A stretch of 64,000 bases of DNA from Pontibacter sp. G13 (GTDB lineage: Bacteria > Bacteroidota > Bacteroidia > J057). Every line of letters starts with the position of its first letter. Positions within the stretch are counted from its first letter, which is position 1. Below the pieces are notes generated by a model. It did not search any database, was not told the DNA's origin, and saw only the letters and a list, made by a program, of their open reading frames with translations. The position numbers and the translations under genes are program-made. This document shows positions 52,938 through 60,748 of this stretch, piece after piece. The DNA lies in NCBI RefSeq assembly GCF_031851795.1, contig NZ_CP134696.1:3492501-3556500 (forward strand). The letters run 5' to 3'.

Positions 52938-54638
52938 ATGAATATTCGCGTCTCCTGTCTATTTGTCCTCAACCTGCTCTTTGCTTTTCATACTGCCTTT
53001 GGTATCACCCCCGAAGAGGTCAAAGAGCGCCTCAAATCTATGGGCGACAACGATCGGAAGGTCAATTTCATGATCGAAAGCTCCCGCAAGCTATTTACCA
53101 CACACCCTACAGAATCTCTCCAGCTTGCCGGAAACGCCATCAAGCTTGCAGAACGCATTCAATCTAAAGAGGGGTTGATCCTCGCCAATTCCCACGCAGG
53201 GATGATGTGGATGAATCGTGCCAAATACCCTTCCGCCATCAAATACTTGGAAAAAGCAATCGCGGACGACAAAAAGCATTTCAATAAGAGAAAAGGCTCT
53301 AAAGTCCGAATCTCCGAGAATTATTTCCGGATCGGGATTTCCTACGAAAAACAAAATTTGAACCACAAGGCCAAAACCGCCTATGAGGAGTCATTGAAGT
53401 ATGCCCGTGAAGCGGATAATGTGGAATTGATCGCTCGCTCCCACAATGCCATCGGGGAGGTGGAAATCAAATTGGAGTCCTATCAGAACGCATATAATTC
53501 CTTTGAACGAGCCCTCTCAAACGCTCGGAACGCCAACAAAAAGGAACTAACCCTCAAAATCGAGAAGAATCTAGGCGCTTGTCTGGCGCTTCTTCAAAAT
53601 TTTCACGAACGTCAGGCATACCAATCCGACATCGCCGTAATCAGCGATGAAATCCAACGCGTGCGAGATAGCTTGGAGATCCAGCAAGAGGAAACACAAG
53701 TTCTCATTACGGAAAAACAACTCTTGGAACTAGAGCGTCTCAAATCTCAGGCTGAGATCCAAAAACAAGAAGAAGAGCAGCGATCACTTGAACTCGGCAT
53801 CAAAAACCGAGACATGGAATTGCGCAACCAAGCTGAGAAAGAACAAAAATTCCTGTTGCTAGCAGGTGGAGTAGGATTGATCTTGTTCATGTTTTTGAGC
53901 TGGTCTATCAGCTCAGGCATTTCTCGTAAAAAGCAGAAAAAGAAGGTAGAAGGGCTGCTCCACAATATTCTCCCGGTGCAGATTGCCGACGAACTCCAAA
54001 AGAACGAAAAGGTCGCTCCGAAACTTCATGAAGAGGTCACGATTCTCTTCACCGATTTCAAGGGGTTTACCCGAATTGCGGCCAAATGGGATCCTGAACG
54101 TCTCGTTGCCACCCTGAACGAAGTATTCGAAGCATTTGACACCATTTCTGAAAAGTATGGACTTGAAAAGATCAAGACCATCGGGGATGCCTACATGGCT
54201 GTGTGTGGTTTGCCAAGTGCAGATCCCAACCATGCGATCAACGTAATCGCCGCTGCCATGGAAATGCAGGAGTACATGTACCAATGGATCGGTCGTGCCA
54301 AAAGACGCGGGGAGGATGTCTGGGAACTTCGGGTAGGCATCCACTCAGGATCTGTAATTGCAGGGGTGATCGGCAAGAAGAAATTTGCCTATGACATCTG
54401 GGGAGACGACGTGAATGTAGCTGCCCGCCTAGAATCTGCTGGTGCGCCTGGCAAGATCAATGTTTCGATTGATACCTTCGAACTCACCAAGCAATACTGC
54501 GAGTTCTCCCGAAAGCGTACCGTAGAGGTGAAAAACCGTGGGGAAATCGAGATGTACTACGTCAAAGATGTAACCGCAACCTACAATCCCAAGAAAAAGA
54601 CCTGGTCGCCTAAAGCCTCTGAAATCGAGGCCGTATGA
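52938..54638 (+). CDS. Membrane-bound TPR adenylate cyclase (class III)
   Basis: 566 residues. Signal peptide (1-22), TPR-like repeats (about 40-225), a coiled coil (about 235-303), one membrane helix (305-326) and a cytoplasmic class III cyclase domain (365-550). Metal-binding Asp373 (LFTDFKGFTR) and Asp417 (IGDAYM), adenine-specifying Lys413 and Asp486 (KIKTIG and YDIWG), and transition-state Asn493 and Arg497 (VNVAARLES) are all present, which predicts ATP and not GTP as substrate. The periplasmic TPR part probably senses an extracellular or envelope signal. The NRAMP gene starts within its stop codon (ATGA), and a cNMP-binding protein gene is divergent upstream, giving a small cAMP signalling unit. 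Confidence 0.9.
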   Translation: MNIRVSCLFVLNLLFAFHTAFGITPEEVKERLKSMGDNDRKVNFMIESSRKLFTTHPTESLQLAGNAIKLAERIQSKEGLILANSHAGMMWMNRAKYPSAIKYLEKAIADDKKHFNKRKGSKVRISENYFRIGISYEKQNLNHKAKTAYEESLKYAREADNVELIARSHNAIGEVEIKLESYQNAYNSFERALSNARNANKKELTLKIEKNLGACLALLQNFHERQAYQSDIAVISDEIQRVRDSLEIQQEETQVLITEKQLLELERLKSQAEIQKQEEEQRSLELGIKNRDMELRNQAEKEQKFLLLAGGVGLILFMFLSWSISSGISRKKQKKKVEGLLHNILPVQIADELQKNEKVAPKLHEEVTILFTDFKGFTRIAAKWDPERLVATLNEVFEAFDTISEKYGLEKIKTIGDAYMAVCGLPSADPNHAINVIAAAMEMQEYMYQWIGRAKRRGEDVWELRVGIHSGSVIAGVIGKKKFAYDIWGDDVNVAARLESAGAPGKINVSIDTFELTKQYCEFSRKRTVEVKNRGEIEMYYVKDVTATYNPKKKTWSPKASEIEAV

Positions 54639-55927
54639 AAGGCCGATACCTGATTTCTATCCTGTTTTGGTCGGTGATCTCGGCAGCCTTCATTGGGCCC
54701 GGTACCGTAACCACTGCGGCAAAGTCTGGAGCTAGTTTCGGGACCTCGCTGCTTTGGGCTTTGGGATTCTCCACCATCGCCTGCATCTTTCTGCAGGAGG
54801 CAGCTGCGCGGCTCAATCTCGCCACTGGAGCAGGACTCGGAGCAGCCATTCGGAAGGAATTAGGGCATCCCATCTGGGCATATCTGACGTTTCTAACCAT
54901 CTTTTCGGGCGGAATTGCCTTTCAAGCAGGCAACATGCTCGGCGCCGTTGCGGGGATTGAACTTCTCCTTCCAAACTCCCAACTCATCAGTGTTCTACTC
55001 ATCGGAGGGATCGCCTTTGGTATGCTTTGGAGTGGCACTCCCAGCAATATTGCCAAGTGGCTGGGAGCAATTGTAGGAATCATGGGGGTGGTATTCCTCT
55101 TGGTGGTATTCAGTCTTCCGTTGGCTTTTTCCGAAGTGATCAGGGGCGCGTTCATTCCCTCGATACCATCAGGCTCTGAATCGTTGGTCCTTGGATTGAT
55201 AGGAACGACCATCGTACCGTACAATCTTTTTCTTGGGTCAGAGCTCCGCAATCAATCCCCGCTCTCAGTCATGCGAATTGGATTGGCAACCGCGGTGTTG
55301 ATTGGAGGACTCATTTCCGGCGCCATTCTCTTGGTGGGAACCCAGATTTCAGGAGATTTTAGCTTTGCCGCATTGGCCGAGGTTTTGAGTCAATCTCTTG
55401 GACCTTGGGCGAGATGGTTCTTTGCCTTGGGGCTATTGATCGCAGGCTTTACCTCTAGCGTTACCGCTCCATTGGCCACAGCACTGACTGCTAGAAGCCT
55501 TTTTCAGGTAGAAGGGAAAGAAGATTGGGAAAGTACCTCTGGCAAATTCAAGCTCATCTGGGGCATCGTACTGATCGTGGGACTAGGATTTGGGATGAGT
55601 AATGTCAAGCCGATTCCCCTCATCATCATTGCCCAGACCCTCAATGGACTTTTGCTCCCTTTCATCACTTCCCTGCTTGTCATCCTAGTCAATCACCCTA
55701 CCTTAATGCCGGACCAGATGAGAAATGGCCTCTGGTCGAATTTCATTCTATTGGCCATCAATGGAGTTATGTGTTTCCTGAGTCTCTTCAAAGTATGGGG
55801 AATTCTCGCGCCTGAATCTTGGGTGGATGCTCCTTCTTCCCAAATCGGTTTTGTACTATTGGCGGTCCTCATTCAGGCAGGCTTGGCATGGCGCATACAC
55901 CAATCAAAAAAGCGATTGGCCGAATGA
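54635..55927 (+). CDS. Non-canonical NRAMP-family metal transporter
   Basis: 430 residues with about 11 membrane helices and the NRAMP/LeuT-fold layout. The usual metal site is altered: TM1 DPGN reads GPGT (21-24), and TM6 MPH reads VPYN (194-197). The ligand Asp, Asn and Met of manganese/iron NRAMPs are therefore missing, as in diverged NRAMP-related clades that carry other ions such as Mg2+ or have unknown substrates. The following LQEAAARL and SGGIAFQAGNMLGA helices match the family. It starts by a four-base overlap with the adenylate cyclase gene, so the two are translated together. The 3' end lies in a bidirectional terminator. The substrate is unknown. Confidence 0.82.
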   Translation: MKGRYLISILFWSVISAAFIGPGTVTTAAKSGASFGTSLLWALGFSTIACIFLQEAAARLNLATGAGLGAAIRKELGHPIWAYLTFLTIFSGGIAFQAGNMLGAVAGIELLLPNSQLISVLLIGGIAFGMLWSGTPSNIAKWLGAIVGIMGVVFLLVVFSLPLAFSEVIRGAFIPSIPSGSESLVLGLIGTTIVPYNLFLGSELRNQSPLSVMRIGLATAVLIGGLISGAILLVGTQISGDFSFAALAEVLSQSLGPWARWFFALGLLIAGFTSSVTAPLATALTARSLFQVEGKEDWESTSGKFKLIWGIVLIVGLGFGMSNVKPIPLIIIAQTLNGLLLPFITSLLVILVNHPTLMPDQMRNGLWSNFILLAINGVMCFLSLFKVWGILAPESWVDAPSSQIGFVLLAVLIQAGLAWRIHQSKKRLAE

Positions 55928-55947
55928 CCAATCGCTTGATTTTCTTT
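55903..55947. terminator. Bidirectional terminator overlapping the NRAMP stop codon
   Basis: AAGCGATTGG (55910-55919) and CCAATCGCTT (55928-55937) form a perfect 10-base stem that includes the end of the transporter gene. On the minus strand it is followed by TTTTTTGATT, a good terminator for gcvH; on the plus strand by GATTTTCTTT. Confidence 0.85.
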
Positions 55948-55966
55948 CGAGGGCTTAGCTTAGAGA

Positions 55967-56353
55967 TTAAGCGTCCGCACCAACTTGCTTCTTGTAGTCG
56001 GCAGCGGCGAGCAGATCAGCAGCATTCGCATCTTCCTCCAACTTCAATTTGATCATCCAGCCAGCACCGTAAGGATCGGTATTGACGAGCTCAGGCTCAT
56101 CAGCCAATGCTTCATTTACCTCAACAATGGTACCCGCAATCGGCATGAACAAATCAGACACAGTTTTCACTGCTTCTACAGTTCCGAAGATTCCATTGCG
56201 TTCTACGGATTGATCCAACGTCTCAATCTCTACATATACAATATCACCCAACTCGTTCTGTGCGAAAGCGGTGATGCCAACAGTTGCGGTATCTCCCTCG
56301 ATGCGGACCCATTCGTGATCCTTGGTATAGAGGAGTTCTTCAGGAAAGACCAT
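55967..56353 (-). CDS. gcvH: Glycine cleavage system H protein
   Basis: 128 residues, normal size. GcvH carries the aminomethyl group between P and T proteins on a lipoyl-lysine. The lipoylation site Lys63 lies in GTVEAVKTVSD, and YTKDHEWVRIEGD, GDIVYVEIETLDQ and GWMIKLKL are conserved. It is cytoplasmic and here stands apart from gcvP and gcvT, as is common in Bacteroidota. The gene follows the GT4 gene by 60 bases on the same strand; a small CGATAAT/ATTATCG palindrome (56399-56419) lies between, overlapping the end of the GT4 gene. Confidence 0.96.
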   Translation of the reverse strand: MVFPEELLYTKDHEWVRIEGDTATVGITAFAQNELGDIVYVEIETLDQSVERNGIFGTVEAVKTVSDLFMPIAGTIVEVNEALADEPELVNTDPYGAGWMIKLKLEEDANAADLLAAADYKKQVGADA

Positions 56354-56413
56354 AGGATGAATATTTAGTAATTCGTGGGCATTAAAGCCCCGAATGTACG
56401 ATAATTTCGCTGA

Positions 56414-57676
56414 TTATCGGCTGTGGTGGTAAGATTTTGATTTGGGAGAATGATTTTTGCGATAGCGTCTGAGCACTTGCTCTGCCTCATGCAAGAAGGC
56501 TTCGATATTGGTATGCAAATGCGCGTGTTTCAGGGTCCATTCCCGGTTGGCTTTCCCAAATTTGGCCTTCAAGGCATCTCCCTGCTCCATGACATTCAAG
56601 ATCCCGTCAGCTAGATGATGGGGAGTCAAAGGATCGACAATCCACCCGTTGTGGTTGTGCTTGATCACCTCCCGATGTGCGGGGATATCATTGACAATCG
56701 GTATCGCTCCAGCATATCGCCCTTCGCACAAAGCATTGGAAAAGCCATCGTAGGCGGGAATATTGATGAAAGCATCCGTTATGCGCCACAACTGGCAAAC
56801 CGTATGTCGCGGCAACAACTCACGGATCATCGTAAAATTAGGGAAATGAGATTCTAGAAATTGCGCCTTTTTCTCGATGCTTGGGGGAATCTCATAATTG
56901 GAGGCCAGCATGACAAACTTCAGGTCGCGAACTCCACGCTTAATCAACATCTCAAAGGCATCCAAGATAATATCGGCCTGATAGACAGGCTTGAGCCCCC
57001 TAGCACTCAGAACGAGTTTTTGCCAAGGCCTGACTCCGAATCGTTCCTTCAGATGGCGAAGTTCTGTCGCATTGGCTTCAAAAAGCGATTCATCTACCCC
57101 CCACCGATTAAGGCTTAATTTGTGAGCAGGAACGCTAAACCAATCCTTCATTGCAGTCAATAGGCGAATATTATCCCCCATGATCAAATCGGAGGCATTG
57201 AGGGCTTCCTGAACCCTCCCTCTGAAAATCCGCCATTTCAATTGGTGAATCCCTTTACTCAAAATGCCCAGATTGGCCTCGGTATCTGCGCTGCTCCAAA
57301 ACCGAGACATCGGTATAACCGACTCTTCTAGGGTAGGTGGATACTCAAGAATATCGGCCCCCATCGCCATATTGATGAGCGGACGGAAGCCACTTCTTGC
57401 CCCCCAGACCCCATAGGGGGTGACATTGATGGCCTGAATGATATCTACTCCATGCCTCGTAAGTTCATGTCTGAGCAGATCACCTGAATATAAAAATGAG
57501 GCGTAAGTCCATTTGCCGTTGATCGCATAGGAGGGAGGAATGTGGACACATGCGATACCTGGAATACGCGATTGGGAAAAACTGAACACCGTGACTTTGG
57601 CCCCAGCTTGTTGGAGGGCCGTCACCCATTTTTGGGTATGAAAACTATCGGGGTCAGAGAGTACTCCGATGTGCAT
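56414..57676 (-). CDS. Family 4 glycosyltransferase
   Basis: 420 residues with the GT-B fold of CAZy family GT4. The N-terminal Rossmann domain begins MHIGVLSDPDSFHTQKWVTAL, and the C-terminal half holds LVLSARGLKPVYQADIILDAF and the sugar-nucleotide site with the E-x7-E-like PAYDGFSNALCEGRYAGAIP and VNDIPAHREVI. It transfers a sugar from a nucleotide donor, probably in capsule, exopolysaccharide or lipopolysaccharide assembly at the cytoplasmic membrane. No polymerase or flippase genes are next to it, so it is an isolated transferase. It lies upstream of gcvH on the same strand, an unrelated partner. Confidence 0.85.
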   Translation of the reverse strand: MHIGVLSDPDSFHTQKWVTALQQAGAKVTVFSFSQSRIPGIACVHIPPSYAINGKWTYASFLYSGDLLRHELTRHGVDIIQAINVTPYGVWGARSGFRPLINMAMGADILEYPPTLEESVIPMSRFWSSADTEANLGILSKGIHQLKWRIFRGRVQEALNASDLIMGDNIRLLTAMKDWFSVPAHKLSLNRWGVDESLFEANATELRHLKERFGVRPWQKLVLSARGLKPVYQADIILDAFEMLIKRGVRDLKFVMLASNYEIPPSIEKKAQFLESHFPNFTMIRELLPRHTVCQLWRITDAFINIPAYDGFSNALCEGRYAGAIPIVNDIPAHREVIKHNHNGWIVDPLTPHHLADGILNVMEQGDALKAKFGKANREWTLKHAHLHTNIEAFLHEAEQVLRRYRKNHSPKSKSYHHSR

Positions 57677-57743
57677 GCAAAGGGGAATTGATGTTTCAGT
57701 TTGTGGTCATTAATCTACAAAAATTTTCGAAGAAAGGGGAATA

Positions 57744-57779
57744 AGAAACCCGGCCCAAACCTCTAGGTTCAAGCCGGGC
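57744..57779 (-). terminator. Terminator of the sugar dehydrogenase-cytochrome pair
   Basis: Leftward, GCCCGGCTTGAACC pairs with GGTTTGGGCCGGG (three G-T type pairs) around TAGA and is followed by TTTCTTATT, about 70 bases after the cytochrome stop codon. Confidence 0.78.
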
Positions 57780-57846
57780 AGTGCTGACATTCCGAATTAA
57801 CCCACTGACCAGCAGCGGTCTTACTCATTTACCAGACGGTTAATTC

Positions 57847-58242
57847 CTATGGTTTTATCTGAGAAACCCAGTCTTGAGTAGCGACGAAATCAGATTCATT
57901 TCCCCAAGATTGCAGGATATAATTCATCACCGCTACAACCTCTTCATCATCGAGTCCCGGGTTGGCCATACTTGTGTTGTAGATTTGACCATTTACTGTG
58001 ATAGGACCATTCAAGCCATATTTGATTGCTCGCGCTGCCTGTTCGGGCTTGTCCAACAGATAGTCCGCTCCTGCCAATGGTGGGTATACCCCCGTTACCC
58101 CTTGCCCGTTGGCCATGTGGCAGGCCATGCAGTACTCTTGATAAATTTCCAATCCGGCCGGGTGTGGCTCAGATTGTGCGGCAGACCAAAGGCTCGTACC
58201 TGCCAAACCAGCCGTGAGGGCTGCAATTACCAATCCTTTCAT
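57847..58242 (-). CDS. Secreted cytochrome c
   Basis: 131 residues. A signal peptide (VIAALTAGLAGTSLW) is followed by a class I monohaem cytochrome c: CMACH at 38-42 binds the haem, GVYPPLAG is the typical loop, and a late Met in NTSMANPGL is the probable sixth ligand. The C-terminal helix EEVVAVMNYILQSWGN is family-like. The gene starts three bases after the PQQ sugar dehydrogenase gene and should accept its electrons in the periplasm, passing them to the respiratory chain. The pairing is seen in other Bacteroidota aldose dehydrogenase loci. Confidence 0.92.
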   Translation of the reverse strand: MKGLVIAALTAGLAGTSLWSAAQSEPHPAGLEIYQEYCMACHMANGQGVTGVYPPLAGADYLLDKPEQAARAIKYGLNGPITVNGQIYNTSMANPGLDDEEVVAVMNYILQSWGNESDFVATQDWVSQIKP

Positions 58243-58245
58243 ATC

Positions 58246-59382
58246 TTATTTGGATTCAGGAATCAACTTCACAATCATTCCCGGCCCCTCAATTGCCAAG
58301 TAAATGTAGCCATCTGGAGCTTGCTTGACGCATCTTACCCGACCGATGTTTTCAAGCAACTGCTCCTCTCCAACCACATTGTCTCCAGATAGAATCACCC
58401 TGTGAAGCCGCCTAAACTTGAGCGACCCTACGAGCAAATCTCCTTTCCATGGACCGTACCTGTTTGATGCTACGAAATCCATGCCGCAAGGTGCAATGGA
58501 TGGACGCCAATACAAAATGGGCTGCTCCATTCCTGTTTTCGCAGTATCCTTGGTAATGATGGAATTGTCGTAATTGATTCCATAGGTGATCTCTGGCCAT
58601 CCATAGTTCGCTCCTGCTTGGACCACATTGATCTCATCTCCCCCTTGAGGACCATGTTCATGCTCCCACAAAGCTCCAGTCTCAGGATGTACTGCCAATC
58701 CTTGAGGATTGCGATGACCATAGGAATAGATTTCAGGAAGTGCTTGGGGTTGATTTACGAAGGGATTGTCAGATGGGATCTGGCCCTCATCAGTGAGTTT
58801 GATGATTTTCCCGCGGTATTTATCCAATGATTGTGCTTCGGGCCTTCCGCCTCGATCGCCGATCGTCAAATACAAATAGCCTTGATGATCAAAGGCGATT
58901 CTCCCTCCGTAGTGATGAGATTTTCGATAATTGGGACTCGCCTTGAAAAGAACTTCTTGATCCACCAAAGCATGATTTTCCAGTCGGGCCCGCATTAATG
59001 CGGTATTGGCTCCTTCTCCGGTTTCTCCTTTCTCCATCGGGGCTGCATAGGTCAAGTAAATCCAGCCATTTTCTTCGAAATCAGGATGGAGCGCTAAATC
59101 AAAGAATCCTCCTTGTCCCTTAGCTTTGACTTTGGGGACTCCAGAAATTGGAGTAGGATCAAGTTTTCCCTCTTTGATTACACGCAACGTTCCCCCTCTT
59201 TCACTGAACAACAGATCTCCATTGGGAAGAAATGCCATACCCCACGGACAGATCAAGTCTGAAACCAAGGTGTCCACGGATATCGATACTTCAGCAGTTT
59301 TCGGTTGGGGATTCTGGGCATGGAGGGAAGGTGCCCAAAGGAATGCGCCGAAAAGAATACACGCAATGAATGTATGGAGCAT
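58246..59382 (-). CDS. Secreted PQQ-dependent aldose (glucose/sorbosone) dehydrogenase
   Basis: 378 residues. A signal peptide (CILFGAFLWAPSLHAQ) is followed by the six-bladed GSDH propeller. Typical pieces are LICPWGMAFLPNGDLLFSERGG, the catalytic-His region SHHYGGRIAFD, GDRGGRPEA, SYGHRNPQGLA, EHGPQGGDEINVV and WRPSIAPCGMDF. These match the soluble aldose sugar dehydrogenase (Asd) branch, which uses PQQ and Ca2+ to oxidise aldoses to lactones. It lies three bases upstream of the cytochrome c gene, its likely electron acceptor. No pqq genes are in the window. Confidence 0.92.
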   Translation of the reverse strand: MLHTFIACILFGAFLWAPSLHAQNPQPKTAEVSISVDTLVSDLICPWGMAFLPNGDLLFSERGGTLRVIKEGKLDPTPISGVPKVKAKGQGGFFDLALHPDFEENGWIYLTYAAPMEKGETGEGANTALMRARLENHALVDQEVLFKASPNYRKSHHYGGRIAFDHQGYLYLTIGDRGGRPEAQSLDKYRGKIIKLTDEGQIPSDNPFVNQPQALPEIYSYGHRNPQGLAVHPETGALWEHEHGPQGGDEINVVQAGANYGWPEITYGINYDNSIITKDTAKTGMEQPILYWRPSIAPCGMDFVASNRYGPWKGDLLVGSLKFRRLHRVILSGDNVVGEEQLLENIGRVRCVKQAPDGYIYLAIEGPGMIVKLIPESK

Positions 59383-59676
59383 GAGGCGAGTGGTTGGGAA
59401 TCTGGTCAGAGATTCAATCGAGAAGTTCTAAGGGTAACAAAATCAGGGTTCTTGATCTAGATTGGACCTGACAGCTATCGTAAAATACCCATTACGGCAG
59501 CAATCCCTAGGAAGAAATATCCAAACAAATGGGCTCTTCAGTTTCTTACCTATAAGTTACCTGAGATATCAAATAAGAGGGCCGCATGCGTGTTTACTAA
59601 GTGAATGAACATGACGAATCGTCATACCTACCAACAACTTTTCACTGTTTTTCACGCTGCGTATCCCTCCACTTTG

Positions 59677-60489
59677 TTATGCAACTTCTGTGGGGGCAGG
59701 CTGGATTTTACGAATGCCGAAAACGCTTAGCCAAGCAAAGACACCTCCCAGCAAGGGACCAGCCACATACACCCACCACCATCCGCCCGGATCTTGAGGA
59801 AAAGCAGCTTTCCCCCAACCCATCCATGAAGCAATCAATCTAGGGCCCAAATCACGAGCGGGGTTCAGTCCCGCTTGGGTAAATGGTGCGATGCAGGTGA
59901 TGATCAATGTCACCACCAAACCGATCATGATCGGCACGATATTGTCTTGTTGATCTCGCCTTTCAGTCAATTGAAAGATGGCCAATATCAACACAAAGGT
60001 TCCAAAACCTTCTAGGGCCATTGCTCGCCAAATCGAAATAGATTCCAAATCCAACTGAGCCGAAAATCCTGGATTTGGATAGAACTCTCCAAACATCACC
60101 GCAGACTGAAAGGATTCAGGTGCTCCACGTGTGATTCCATTGGCCACTTCGAAAGCATCTATGGACGGCTCAAAAATGCTAAAGACGCAAAAGCCTGCGA
60201 GCATGGCGCCCAATATTTGACCCATCAAATAGGGAATAGCCAGCGAAACAGGAAGTCTTCCTGCCAAAATCATGGCCAAGGTGACAGCTGGATTGAGATG
60301 TGCATCACTCAAATTCCGAGATAGGAAAATGGCTAAAGCGACAGCAAATCCCCAGATCAATGCAACTTCCAACAAACTGGAAAATGCATTCAAGGTCACT
60401 GCGCCTGCCACAGCACTACAGCCAAAAAGCACCAATACAAAGGTGCCGAGGCATTCTCCCAACCAGTGCCGTAGGTAGGATGAATTCAT
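59677..60489 (-). CDS. glpF: Aquaglyceroporin (MIP family)
   Basis: 270 residues, six membrane helices plus two half-helices. The two pore motifs are HLNPAVT (Asn66) and GLNPARD (Asn209); Asp after NPAR (Asp213) is a marker of glycerol-conducting GlpF rather than water-only channels. A longer loop between helices 3 and 4 (about 107-150, PSIDAFEVANGITRGAPESF) is also GlpF-like. It passes glycerol or other small neutral solutes through the inner membrane. No glpK is adjacent. Its gap to the dehydrogenase gene (59383-59676, nearly 300 bases) shows no recognisable feature. Confidence 0.92.
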   Translation of the reverse strand: MNSSYLRHWLGECLGTFVLVLFGCSAVAGAVTLNAFSSLLEVALIWGFAVALAIFLSRNLSDAHLNPAVTLAMILAGRLPVSLAIPYLMGQILGAMLAGFCVFSIFEPSIDAFEVANGITRGAPESFQSAVMFGEFYPNPGFSAQLDLESISIWRAMALEGFGTFVLILAIFQLTERRDQQDNIVPIMIGLVVTLIITCIAPFTQAGLNPARDLGPRLIASWMGWGKAAFPQDPGGWWWVYVAGPLLGGVFAWLSVFGIRKIQPAPTEVA

Positions 60490-60748
60490 AGAAATAAGGG
60501 TAGACGCTTTTATGACCCTGTTTAATGGTCAAACATTTATTCTGCAAATTTGAATTAACTCCCGGGAGAATCCAAGGAAAAAATCTGAGAGAATGTGGAA
60601 GGAAAGATGAAACGGGTCCAAAACCTCGCTTGAAACCCGGTCAATCATGACGGATAGGGATTATCAGCGTCAAGTCATCTAAGGATTCGGTCGGCAAACG
60701 AAAGCCGCTTATGATCTTTTAAAGAGGAATATGAAATGTGCCAAAGAA

